Assembly: GCA_019188255.1 (NCBI GenBank)
Contig: JAETXT010000012.1
Location: 2,542,001 to 2,606,000 of the forward strand
From: Verticillium longisporum
Taxonomy: Eukaryota; Ascomycota; Sordariomycetes; Glomerellales; Plectosphaerellaceae
Direction of reading: 5' to 3'
Length of the DNA stretch: 64,000 nt
Shown here: piece after piece, positions 35,278-46,510 of the stretch
Layout: every line of letters starts with the position of its first letter
Position numbering within the stretch: position 1 is the stretch's first letter
The notes under the pieces: generated by a model
The model's database searches: none
What the model was told of the DNA's origin: nothing
Seen by the model: the letters and a program-made list of their open reading frames with translations, nothing else
Made by a program: the position numbers and the translations under genes

Positions 35278-36154
35278 GATGCGATTCCCCCCCGTTGAAG
35301 CGTCGTATCACACTGGTGTGCCTTGCAGTAGCCTGTCTGCCGTCACCACCACCTGGACCTGGCCCGCTCCGCTGCCCCTTTTTGCTCATTCGCATGCCGG
35401 GCTGCGGCTTGCGGGGTTGATCCCAGGTATTGCCACCAGCACGAAAAAAATTCCACAGTCTGTGCATTTCTTTCCCAGCTCACCTCGCTCGCCTCACCTC
35501 AGCCTCCCTGCTGCGCGTGTTCTCGTCAATCCGAGTCGGGGGCGGGGGCCTCCTGGCCATCCGTCCCGCGCTGGAGATCGCCACGACCCTCCACTTTTTG
35601 GTCCCTGGCTAGTAGCTGGGCGAAACAGCCCGAGGAGGGAGGCATCACAAGGCACCCGTCCTATCACAGCATGCCGTCGGTCACCGGCCGGACCCCCCGT
35701 GCCCCCTGGGTCGATCCATCATGCCTCGAAATCCCATGTCCAGATGCCAAAGTCTTGGCCTGACTGGCCCGTCCTCCTCGCTCGCCTGTCTTGGGCCGCC
35801 GCCTAGCAGCGACGCCATGTCTCCCGACCACTCCTAAGTGGGACCTTGTTGATCCAGTCCTCCCCCGTCCTGCGAGGGGAACACACCCCCCCTTCCCGCG
35901 TCCAACCCTGGATCCATCGACCACCAATCATTCCGGGATCGATGTCCGTTCCCGCGTCTGTTCCTGACCCTGTTTGCCCTCACCACCCACTAGCGCCTCT
36001 AGCGTCGTGATCCGTACGCCTACGCCGGCATTCGTGCCCGCTGACCGTCATGGTTGCTCCTGGGGGCCTGGCCTTGCGGGCCTCGCAGACCACCTCCTCC
36101 TGGGGCACTGACGTCCCCTCCGTTCCTCACGTCCCTGAGATCCTCTCCTTGTCT

Positions 36155-36161
36155 TATAAAG
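36155..36161 (+). promoter_or_regulatory. TATA box (TATAAAG) of the AA11 LPMO gene
   Basis: A consensus TATA element stands at the left edge of a pyrimidine-rich stretch with no ATG until the LPMO start codon at 36623, which fits transcription starting just downstream. Confidence 0.5.
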
Positions 36162-36622
36162 TACCCCCTCCATCCCGACATCTACCAGCACCTTTCTTTC
36201 GTCCATCACGTCTTTCACATTCCTTTCGTGGGCTTCAGATCAGAGCAGCTGCGTCGTTTCGACCTCCTTACCTTCTCATTTTTTCACTCCTTCACACGAG
36301 GCTAGCCCTTGTCCAAACTTGCTTATCTATCCAAACACGCCTGGCGCATTACCATCCTTTCAGATCAACCAAGTTTCATCAACTCGACGAACAGTCTACA
36401 CCTGTCTACCAGCTTCCATAGCTTCAGCAATCATACAAATCAGACATCTTTCGACTAGCTCGCCGGTTTACCACAATCTCTTCGGATATCAAACTACACT
36501 GCACCAGAGACATCTACGTCCGGAACGTTCAGAAACACTCTACCGCAGTTTTCACAGCAACTCGCACGATCACTCACGCAACCCACACTCAAAAAATCTC
36601 TTACGCAACTCACGAAATCAAA

Positions 36623-37927
36623 ATGTACGCAAAGACTCTTGTTCTCGGCGGCCTGGTCGGTCTCGCCAGCGCCCACATCAAGATGAGCCACCCTGTTCCC
36701 TACGGCGCTTCTAGCCTCGACAACAGCCCCCTCAAGCCTGATGGCTCAGACTTCCCCTGCAAGGGTAGTGCCTACAACGCTGAGGGCGCATCCAATGTTT
36801 ACGGCCTTGGATCCAGCGGCAACAAGCTGGCTTTCATCGGTTCTGCAGTCCACGGTGGCGGCTCATGCCAGGTCTCCATCACTTACGACGCCCAGCCCAA
36901 CGCCAACTCAGTCTGGAAGGTCATCAAGTCGATCGAGGGTGGATGCCCTGCCCAAGATCAGGTCGGCAACATGGGTGACAATGCCGCCCAAGAAGTCCCT
37001 TACAAGTACTCTTTCGACATCCCCTCTGACGTCCCCGCCGGCAACGGTACCATTGCTTGGACATGGTTCAACAAGGTTGGCAACCGTGAGATGTACATGA
37101 ACTGCGGTCCCGTCACTCTTACTGGCTCTGGTGGCTCCGAGACTGCCTACAGCGCTCTTCCCGACATGTTCCGTGCGAACATCGGAAATGGGTGTGAAAC
37201 ACTCAGCGACACTGATGTCGAGTTCCCCAACGCTGGCCAAGTCATCGAGAAGCTCAATGGTGCCACCGATGCCTTCAAGCCTCCCAACGGCAGCTGCGGC
37301 CCTACCGGCGCTCCTGGCAGCGGTAGCGGTAACGGTGGCGGTAGCCCTGCGCCCACCACCGCTCCTCCCACCACCGAGGCTCCTACCCCCACTGGCGGCG
37401 CTGATGCCTCCGCCCCGACCCTTCCCGGTGGTGTCTTCATTCCTGTGCCGACCACCGAGGCCCCCGCTCCTACCTCCGCTCCCGTTGCGCCCGCTCCCGA
37501 GGAGCCTTCCACTGAAGAGCCTGCGCCCTTCGAGCCCGCTCCTGAGACGCCATCCACCGAGGAACCTGCCCCTGTCGAGCCTACTCCTGAGGAGGGCGCT
37601 GGCTCTGGCGACGCTGCTTCTCAGCCCGAGACTCCCGTGATCACCGACCCCATCTCTGAGGCCCCTGTTCAGGACACTCCCGAGACTGAGGCTCCTGTTC
37701 CTCCCACCGACAACAACACCGCCACCACGCCCGGCTCTGCTTGTGCTAACGAGGGCGAGTGGAACTGCGTCGGTGGCTCCTCCTTCCAGCGCTGTGCCAG
37801 CGGAGCTTGGTCCGTCGTCATGCAGCTTGCTGCTGGTACCAGTTGCGAGGCTGGCCAGAGCGCCAACATCAACATGATCGTTACCCGCAATGGCAGGAAG
37901 CGTGCCATCCGCAGCATGTCTGTCTAA
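36623..37927 (+). CDS. AA11 lytic polysaccharide monooxygenase with Pro/Thr linker and X278-like C-terminal module
   Basis: Secreted copper enzyme predicted to cleave chitin oxidatively. Single exon, 434 aa. A 17-residue signal peptide ends at ASA, leaving His18 as the mature N-terminus, as the copper histidine brace requires. The second His, in SAVHGGGSC, is His77 (mature position 60), and the axial Tyr lies near 158 in NREMYMNC; all fit the AA11 type enzyme. The catalytic domain spans about 18-225 and ends near GSCGP. A low-complexity linker (about 230-370) is built from repeats of PAPTTEAP and EEPSTEEPAP-like phrases. The C-terminal 60 residues (GEWNCVGGSSFQRCASG) match the X278 module linked to AA11 proteins and presumed to bind chitin. 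Roles may be cell-wall remodelling or attack on insect or fungal chitin. Confidence 0.92.
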   Translation: MYAKTLVLGGLVGLASAHIKMSHPVPYGASSLDNSPLKPDGSDFPCKGSAYNAEGASNVYGLGSSGNKLAFIGSAVHGGGSCQVSITYDAQPNANSVWKVIKSIEGGCPAQDQVGNMGDNAAQEVPYKYSFDIPSDVPAGNGTIAWTWFNKVGNREMYMNCGPVTLTGSGGSETAYSALPDMFRANIGNGCETLSDTDVEFPNAGQVIEKLNGATDAFKPPNGSCGPTGAPGSGSGNGGGSPAPTTAPPTTEAPTPTGGADASAPTLPGGVFIPVPTTEAPAPTSAPVAPAPEEPSTEEPAPFEPAPETPSTEEPAPVEPTPEEGAGSGDAASQPETPVITDPISEAPVQDTPETEAPVPPTDNNTATTPGSACANEGEWNCVGGSSFQRCASGAWSVVMQLAAGTSCEAGQSANINMIVTRNGRKRAIRSMSV

Positions 37928-38483
37928 GCGGACTGCTGCAGACGCGACAACGTATGGGCATGTATCAAGTGGGAAGGATTAAGCAGCAAATATGGGATGG
38001 TAGGCATGAATCATGGCGATAGCGACGGATCAACGGCATGGGTCGGGATGAATGGGCTTTTATGACTCAAGGAGGGGGGGCGTTCTTGTGCGGACCGGAA
38101 TTTTTTCTTTTCAAAAACCTCTTCTGTAAATAGATTTGTACAACTTAGCAGTTCGACCAGGGCTGTGTCCAGGTTCGGCTGATCAGGCATGAGTGGTCGC
38201 ACACTCACTAGACATCAACTTCATTGTTACTCCACCGTGCGTTCTATGCGCAGTGTGATGCCTGACCTGTGACTCTTTCGTTCTGCGCCTCTCACGATCT
38301 ACCATTCCGTGATGGCATTAATGAACAGCTTGAATGTGGGTCATCATGCGGTACAAGCTTGCTGAGTCTGGTCATAACAGTAGAAGTGGCTACAGTCAAG
38401 AGGCGAACGAGGATCCGTTTTGAGCATTTGGTCTTGAAACTTCAATTTTATTGACTCACTCGACAGCCTGCCTGTATAATGTA
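37928..38483. other. Convergent intergenic region
   Basis: 556 bp between the 3' ends of the LPMO gene and the DUF3433 gene. Nothing beyond presumed 3' UTRs is recognised. Confidence 0.4.
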
Positions 38484-41400
38484 TCACAACCACGTGTCTC
38501 CACTTTCAGAGGTGCTCTTCCTCGTGAAAGTCCGTCTCAACAACGAAGACGGTTGCGTTTCCCCTTTTCGTAACGATGAAAGCTTGACAGGAACGACGAA
38601 AGGGTCAATCTCAATCCCCACGTGCGCTCGACCGTCTACCCCGATGTACCGTCCAAAACTGAAGGTCGTCGACTTGTTGAGCGCCACACCTCCGTCGTGA
38701 TACTCGCTCACGGCACGGCTGGGCGCGACGTAAGCCAGGACCGAGCCGACGGTTGTCGGCATGCGTGGCAGGAAGAATTTGACGCCGTGCGTATAGAGGA
38801 CCACAGCCGTGAGAATGTTGAGGCTGAGGACCGCAATGCTGATGATGAAGGCAGCGAGAGGGATGAAGATCCTGACCTCGGTTTGCTGTCTGGTCCCTTC
38901 GATGATTGCGGGCTTCTCGCTGCGCTCGAAGATGTTGTCGTTTAGACCGAGCAGCAGTGCGTACAGCTGACGATAGAGAGACTCAATGGTCGGTATCAGA
39001 TCGTCTGGGTTCGGGACCGGAGTCTGGGGGTCGAGTAGGTCTTCGAAGCCAGGCTGTATCTTGATGAGGTAGTTGAACCAATCTCGGGATACCGTGTCGT
39101 TGTGCCAGTGCATTTGATTGTCTCGGAGGAGGTGGTTCAGGACGATGATCATGGATTCGACGTGCTTGATGGAGTCAGGATACCCGAGATCTTCTTCATG
39201 CTCGGATACACGGTCGGCCTCGAGAACGTATCCTTCAGTGTCGACGGTAAGACCAAACATGGCTGTAGTGAAAACTGGTCGACACATGGCAAATGACGTC
39301 TCCATCCTGCCGTCTCCGGCCTCGACTTCGGAGCTGCGGGACCAGCCTAGGATGAATGTGACGTCGCATCCCTCAAGCGTGAAGTTCTGCGTGACCGTGT
39401 CTACGACTTCCGCCGAAGACCTACCGGATGGTAGGGTATACATCTCCTTGTTCGTATCATGCGCCCCTGGTTGGTATGTCACGGGGCAGTCGAAGGCGAG
39501 CATATTCTTTAGACTATTGAGGTTCTGTAGCACTGGTTCGTCCCCTTTTGATGTAAAAGAGCCGCCTGATCTGCAAGTCGGAACCACTCCTAGACCTCGT
39601 GTTCGCGCTTTATAGGTTTCGACTTTTGTTTCGTCCTTTTTGGCGTCAATGGTGAAGGGCTGGAAGAAGTATTCGTGATTGTGCCAAGGCGGTAAGGGCG
39701 TTCCTTGTGACAGGTTATTCATTGCGACGTAGAAAGGCTCTTCGTAAGAGATAGCTCTTGTGTTCCAAGGGACATCTAGTGAGTACATGGTTTTGTTGAT
39801 CAAGCGCGGGAGCAGTGTTTGCTCGAATGATCGCGGCTGGAAAGTTTTCACTGGTAGCTGGTTGAAGATACCGCTGAGTCCGACAGCAAGAAGATTCGAC
39901 ATCAGAGCAACAAAGCATACAGTGGCGAGGAGAAAGTGCCGGGCGCCCAAAGCTCTCCAGAAGACCAACTGCGGCGGAACCGAGGTGTACCTGGCATTAA
40001 TAGACCCTTTGGCTGGTCTCGATCCAGACCAGAGGTCTTTGAAAGGCTGTATCATACACATGAGTCTGTTAAGCAAAACCCACATGGGCTCGAGCAAAGT
40101 GGCGAACACTGTTGGCAGATAATTGAGAAGAATTTTCAGGACTTCGAAGCTTGCGTCCGGCTGAGCAAGGCCTGGGTTCATCAGCGTCCGCGCATCAGGC
40201 AATGTCTGCTTGTTTCTTCACTCACCTCCGTCAGCTTTCTCTTTGCTCTTGAGAACTGCAAGCCCCACGATAGCGGTTATCATGACCAAGATAAACATCA
40301 AGCCGAAATCTCGTCGCATGACGTATGGTCGTACAGGGGAGTAGTGACCCCTAGTCAATGAAAGCGCGTCCTCTTGGCCCAGGATGATTACGGAAGCATC
40401 GCGGTCACCGGTGTCGTCGAGTATCTTAATCGTCATCTCGCCAGATCTTGTGCGACAACCGCACACGAGTCGGAATCTTTGCTGTGGGAATGTGGCGGTC
40501 ATATCATCCTCGGTGAGGCAGTCTTTCCCAGCGAACTGTTCCAGGAGTGGCAAGCTGTTTCGGCAAATCCTGATTAGATCGCCGAGGGAAGCGGGATCTC
40601 TGGTCAGATTGCAGGGAGCTATGGAGCTTGTCCAGCAGAGTAAAAGTGTCAAGACGGCAACGAGGCATAGGAGGCCTTCGACGACAGCAGAAAACAAACG
40701 GCTGACTATGACTCCATGTAGGTCAAATATTACTGTTCCATCGGAAATGGAAGAAGTTGTGGCGTTCAGCAGAAGCCGACGTAATGCGAGAGAGAACATA
40801 AGCTGATGTGTTGAATTGTAGGCTTCAGCAAGTCCCGTTTGGTTGTTCAGCTCGTTCATGTTGGTAACCTTCTGCGACCCGACCGCGAAGCCCACCATTG
40901 GTGACATCGGCCAAGTAAGTCCCAAGTCCTTAATTTTCGGCAGCTGCTCCAGGACTCTGCCAAAGGGATGTTCTCTCTGGACAAAAAGCTCGACCGCTGA
41001 GACCCCTGCGCCGAGCAGATACTCGAAAGAAGATACATTGAATTCGGTTGCCGAAAGAGGTTGAGGTGATTCGAGAGGAATGATGGATTGCGAGACTGGG
41101 GCTAGCTGGTCAGTGGTGATCGTGACTTGAACCTTTTGTTTGTGATAGTTTGTTTCGCAAAAAATTGCTTCAAGGTGAATGTCATCGATGCTTTTGTTGA
41201 AATTCTGGAAGGTCGACCATGTAGCAAGGAACTGATGCGTGGAATTGGAGGAACACGTCGGTGTGCCCAATGCATAATCAGCATACGGGCTTCCTTGGTA
41301 TCCGAAATAGAGCATCTTAAACGGAGTGGCTCCGCCACTTGAAGGATGAGGGACAATATCGCTGACATTACAGCCTCGGCCGTTGTCAAAGTAGAAGGTC

Positions 41401-42411
41401 CTTCTCGAGGCTGGGCCTTGCTGGGCCGCTTGAGCTGGCCAGCAATTCAAAGCAGTCGAGTACTTGGTTGTAATTCCTGTCCAGTTGGCTGCATTGGTCA
41501 GAGATATGTTCCTCGAAGGGTAAAATGGGAGAACGGTGTAATCCGGAGCTGTGAAAGGCGGAAGAGGTTGGTTGAGCCATGTGATTGCGTATCCCTCATT
41601 CAACACCGACTGATCCAAAAGGTATTCGTGCTCCACAATCGGCTCGAACTGGGTGTTGGTGCTGAAGGCCATATCGCGTTTGACTGAAACGATGCCAGTG
41701 CCCATGATGGCACTTTGCAGGGGGGTGATTAACCAAAAGATGATGACCATGACAGTCCCTGCGAGGAACGTCGGCCAGTGTCTAAAAGCCTGCGCTTAGC
41801 GACGAAGATGAAAGTATTCAGATGAGCTTGTAGTGCTTACCTCCTCCTCGCGGCTTTGATAGGAACCGTGCCCACGAAATCATAGGGGTATGCCAGGAGA
41901 ATGGAGTTTTTGGCAGTGGCTCCCTCATCCTTGGACATTTCAAACCAGGCCTGTATGCGCTTCGCATCGAGGTCGACTCAACTCCAAAACAAGCTGTAGA
42001 TGACGGCAATGATAGTCGGCAGGAAGAGGTAGCCAAAAGTGACATAGGTGGGAAGGTCGTCCGCGGACGGTGACAGGGCGAGTCCGCCTTCGCGTTGGCT
42101 CTGTTGTGCGAGGATCTCAATGATGGCAACGAGAACGAGCACTGGAGCGCTGAGTGTAACGGGCTTCCAGCCATGTTTGTGCTCTAACATGATCAGCGTC
42201 CTCCGACAATTGAGGTGGAATGGATTCCCATACCGCCCTCAAGGCTGCACTCGCTGTCCGTCTTTCTCAGTGTCCACAGGAAACTCGACTTCCGAGACCT
42301 TGCATCTTGAGAATGTGTCGTTTTCTCCGCCGGGGAGGTATTCCGTGAGCCATTGTCATACGAAGAGACCTCTGTTAGCGCGACCACAGGCCTCTTGCTC
42401 GTCCAGAACAT
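38484..42411 (-). CDS. DUF3433 multi-pass membrane protein, one in-frame TGA
   Basis: Large fungal membrane protein of unknown function. Four exons: 42234-42411, 41841-42183, 40226-41781 and 38484-40171; introns of 50, 59 and 54 bp give one frame of 1,255 codons. The first intron (GTATGG...TGTTAG) links the cytosolic tail to the conserved GWKPVTLS segment. Two DUF3433-type halves are visible: one after RRHWPTFLAGTVMVIIFW, the other after NYLPTVFATLLEPMWVLLNR. Each has membrane segments followed by a long extracellular part with many N-x-S/T sites. TGA at 41978-41980 falls in YSLFWS-VDLDAKR, where the family usually has Trp; TGG to TGA is a single change and the frame continues undamaged. The third acceptor (TTTTAG at 41782) is chosen over a nearer CAG by phase. 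Annotated as a gene with a suspect base. Confidence 0.85.
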
Positions 42412-43996
42412 GGCGAAGTGCAACAAAATAACCACCAGAAGGGTAACCTCTGGCAGCTACAAAGAAAGGAAGAACGGCCCTAGGGCTCGACGAACAGGAA
42501 GAAGGAGGACAAAAGCCCAGAGACGAGCGGCCCGTCCCACGCGGGAACGCTGCCGCGTCTTATGGTACTAAGAGAGCCGCCCATGGAGAGGGGGCGGTCC
42601 CGGTGGAACGGTCGACCAAGATGAGCTCGTGGTTTACCTCCATGTCGCCGGCCTGTGATTCGCAGGCGACAAGCTGCGGTTGGTACGAGGTTATGCAAGG
42701 CGCAGCATTTGTGCCTGTCGAAGCGGGGACAGAAACGCGCGGAAGCTGGATGAGGTCGCTTGGATGGTCATCGCGATGGGCTGTGATGAATGGGAGCGTA
42801 CTATTAAGCGCCGACAGTCGAGAGCTTGGGGGCGGATAGACGGGGGCCCCCACACAAGCGCGAAGAGGTCCTGTCAATGGCATACTAGGGTCGATTATGA
42901 TAACTGCGTGATGGATGTTGGTTTCTGCAAAATATCTCGGCAATTGACCATATTGGCATGCTTGGGTGCCGCACAGGGAGAGAGGAATGCTGAAGGGGGA
43001 TGAGGCTTCGCTGGTGCACTTTGTGGCGTTGGACTTCTTACCTCAGCAACGCAGCAGCCTGCGACAGCATGTTGGACCTCATCTCATTGATCCGCGGGGA
43101 CTGCTGAAAGTGTGAAAGGTGCCTGGCCGTCTTGTATTACAGGACAACCTGCGGATATCTCTCAGTCAGAGTCCGTTCCATGACAGTGCATCAAGTCCAA
43201 TATTCGAAAAGCTTCGGATTTGGCCAAGTCGCCCCCAATGGCTGCTTCAAATATGCCCGTCACCAAAGGCGAGTCGGAATTGCTGCGTTGGACGCCGAGG
43301 GACCCGAGTCAGTGCATCAGTACGTCTGCTGGCGATAGGTCGGGGCCAGCACGCTCAGTCCTGTTGGTGACGAGGCCCAAAGTTCTGACCTTCCAGATGT
43401 GCAATGTATTGGTCGCATGACTTCCACATGGTTGCATCGAGAGATGGCCATTGATCGGTCGCCGACCCACTTAACCTTATCGGTGAGCAGATGTTCGCTA
43501 TCTAGATATGCTTGCTGTGAAGACCATGTCCGGAATTCGTCCATTGAGGCTCCTGTTGCTTTGGTAGCCATCATTCAGGTATACCAAGTGATGACAATCG
43601 CTGAGCACGGGAAGCGAAAGGGTCCAAGCCACAAAGCGCCGGAGTCAGTTGCTGGTAGCGTCGTATATGTCGTGAAGAGTGGAGGTTCTGACGAATTTCC
43701 AAACGGGAATGTCGCCATGGCCGCTCCACGCCCCATCGATGGCCGATAGTGGCGTTGAATTCGGCGATTTGTAATCCGATGCTGTTGCAGGCTTCCTTCC
43801 CAACTGTCCTGACGGGCTGCTGAGGTCAAGCCCATCTCCCCATATCTATTTTGTACTTTCTCATCCTGTTGACTATTATCCGACGACCTGTCCAAGATTG
43901 GGCCACGTGGGATTTCGCCGTCCGATCGTTTTGCCTTCCACACCGATCACTGAAATCAGTCTGTCTCAGCCCGAGTGAGACTTGCACGGACCCGAC
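42412..43996. other. 1.6-kb divergent intergenic region
   Basis: It lies between the starts of the DUF3433 gene and the aminotransferase gene. Open frames here are short, overlap on both strands and show no motif. No RNA gene or repeat is recognised. Confidence 0.45.
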
Positions 43997-46167
43997 ATGG
44001 AGATCCCGTTGACCACTCGGCCGAAGCCGCCGCCTCTGGACTTGAGCCACCACTACTCGACCATCACCAATCTGCGGGAGCCCAGCGCCATTAAGAAGTA
44101 CTACAAGTACTTTCAGATCCCAGGATTGGGCAACCTAGCGGGAGGTGAGTCTAACAAAGCTCGACCTTGATGCTGCCCCAATCGTCCTACCCAAGCAACA
44201 ACTATACTGTCACACTGCATGCGCCATCTCCCGCCCATCCGTGATTCGATCGCAAAGGCAGTCTCCATTACTTCACCTCCACACGCCAGCAGCGTAAAGG
44301 GTACCAACTGCTGATTCAGTCCTCCAGGTCTCCCGAACGCCCAATTCTTCCCCTTCGACACACTCGAAGCGCAGGCCGCCAAACCTGAACGATGGACACC
44401 CTCGCCCAACGAGCCCCCAAGCCCTGAGGCCCTCGCCGACCGGCTGGCTGTGTCTGGCCTGTCGTCGGCTCCGAATGGCGTACCTAAGAGCAAGCATGCC
44501 GACACGTACAAGACGAAGGCGACCAAGCACAAAGACGACGGGCCTCAAAACGCACAGCATCTTACTGTGCCCATGAGCGATCCCCAAACAGATCCCTTCA
44601 GGAAGATTGACGTCACCACGGCTCTCCAGTACGGAACCGCAGAAGGCTACGCACCACTCCTGGCCTACATACGCCACTTTGCCCGCACAAACCTTCACCC
44701 CAATGTCCCCTATGCAAAGGGCCCCGAGGTCATCCTCACCTGCGGTTCGACAGACGGCATGGCCAAGTCGCTCGAGCTCCTCGTGACCCCATGGGATGCC
44801 CGTCATGATTCCCCACGCGACCGCCCCCACCTCCTTGTTGAGAAGTTCCTCTACTCCAATGTCCTCGCGCAGAGCATGCCCCGTGGCGTGCGGCCTGTGC
44901 CCGTCGAGATCGACGCCGAGGGCATGCGTGCTGACGGACCCGGCGGACTTGAGGAAGTCCTCAGTGGGTGGAACGACCTTGACGGCAAGAGGCCTCGTAT
45001 CATGTACACCGTCACCATGGGCCACAACCCTACGAGCGGCGTCCTGTCTGTCGAGAGGCGCAAGGCCATCTATGCGCTGTGCCAGAAGTACGATGTCATC
45101 ATCGTCGAGGACGACCCGTACTGGTATCTTCAGTACCCGTCCGCTGAGGCCGAGGAGGCCGCCTCGCGAGGCAAGCCTGTGCCGACGCCCAAGCCGACAC
45201 CGAAGCCGGTCAACTCGTCTGGCTTTGAGTTTCTCGATTCCCTGGTGCCGTCTTACCTCAGCATTGATGTCGACGGCAGAGTCATTCGACTCGACACCTT
45301 TTCCAAGACGATCGCCCCCGGCTGCCGCCTCGGCTGGATAACCGCTCAACCTGAGTTCATCGAGCGCTTCACAAGGTAAGCCCATTCTTCCCCCATAGAG
45401 CACCAACCTGACATCAACGACGCAGAATCACCGAAACGACCACGCAACAGCCCTCGGGCTTCGTGCAAGGCCTGGTGTCGGAGCTCATCATCGGCTCCCA
45501 GCCCGACGCCAAAGCCGCGTACGCCGCCCTGCCGGCGGCCCAGCGCCCCGCCTTTGCCGGCTGGGACACGTCGGGCTGGGTGCGCTGGCTCGCCGGCCTC
45601 CGGGGCCAGTACGAGCGGCGCATGTGCCGCATGGCGCGCATCCTCGACGCGGGCGCCCACCAGCTCAAGCAGTCGACGCCGACGCGCGACGACCTCGCCG
45701 ACTGGGGCGTCGTCACCAAGACGCGCCTCTACGACTTTGACTGGGCCCGCGGCGGCATGTTCCTCTGGCTGCGGCTGCGGTTCGAGACGCACCCGCTGTG
45801 GCAGGCCAGGGGCCGCGGTACCGCCGACGGCGGCCTCGACGTCGTCGACGGCTCCGTGCTGAGCCATGCCCTCCTGGCGCTCGGCACGCGGCGGCCGCAC
45901 CTCGTCATCCCGGCGCCGGGCCTCATGTTTGCTGCCGACGAGAGGATCAGGTCCGAGAGCGCGTGGGCGTACTTCAGGCTCTGCTTTGCGGCTGTGGCGG
46001 AGGAGGAGATTGAGCCCTGCTCGGAGCGATTCGTTGGCACTGTGCACAAGTTCTGGCGGATCAAGAGCGTGCGCGAGATTGAGGAGCTCCTGGATGAGTT
46101 CAACGGCGTCGAGGCGCTGGGGGACGAGGGCATGGGCATTTTGATGGGCATGGGCATGGGATGCTGA
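43997..46167 (+). CDS. PLP-dependent aminotransferase, Aro8/kynurenine aminotransferase type
   Basis: Predicted cytosolic class I aminotransferase for aromatic amino acids, 2-aminoadipate or kynurenine. Three exons: 43997-44144, 44328-45375 and 45426-46167; introns of 183 and 50 bp; product 645 aa, longer than typical Aro8 (about 500) owing to loops and a C-terminal extension. Visible marks are the N-terminal GLPNAQFFPFDT, ALQYGTAEGYAPLL, the substrate/cofactor segment GHNPTSGVLS, VEDDPYWYLQY, and the PLP-binding DTFSKTIAPGCRLGW with the Schiff-base Lys at about position 376. A Pro/Lys-rich insert (PTPKPTPKP) lies between VEDDPY and the PLP motif. The end is low complexity (GMGILMGMGMGC). The start is chosen by the conserved LDLSHHYS segment and the upstream stop. 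No lesion is seen. Confidence 0.88.
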
Positions 46168-46510
46168 GTGCGACTCATGATGGAGCGTTCACGGTGGTAG
46201 AATCATACCTAGTCTACGAGACACGACAATCACGACAGACTACAAACATGACGAGACCTGTTGAGATGAGACTTGCGAAGCCACGATTTTTTCTTTTAAG
46301 CAAATGCACATGTACATCACAGTGTGAAGCAGAAGACAGGTGTGTTGAGTCATAATGGGAATCTTCTTTCATTGATGAAGAGGTCAACATTCCTAGTTGC
46401 CATTACGCCCCGAGTAGAAACCATGCATGCCAGAGCCAAACTCTCGTCCCTTTTCCCGACGTCGTACGCAGATACCGAAACCGAAACCACTCCTCTTTGC
46501 GAGGGCGGTC
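46168..46510. other. Short convergent intergenic region
   Basis: 343 bp between the aminotransferase and rpl4 stops; nothing recognised beyond 3' UTR-like sequence. Confidence 0.4.

Larger units (their letters stand above)
31596..36622. other. 5-kb region without recognisable genes, upstream of the AA11 LPMO
   Basis: No frame shows family motifs or a plausible exon chain. It contains two short tandem repeats (32680-32742 and 35221-35277), GCAGC repeats near 33,590, and at its right end the presumed promoter and long leader of the LPMO gene. The GC content is as high as in coding DNA, so it is not an AT-rich decayed transposon. A lineage-specific gene or non-coding RNA cannot be excluded. Confidence 0.45.

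Noticed and set aside
18548..41980. RIP as the cause of the in-frame stop codons
   Set aside because: Only TGG to TGA fits C:G to T:A change. The tra1 and permease stops need other substitutions, and the genes are single copy with no neighbouring transitions.
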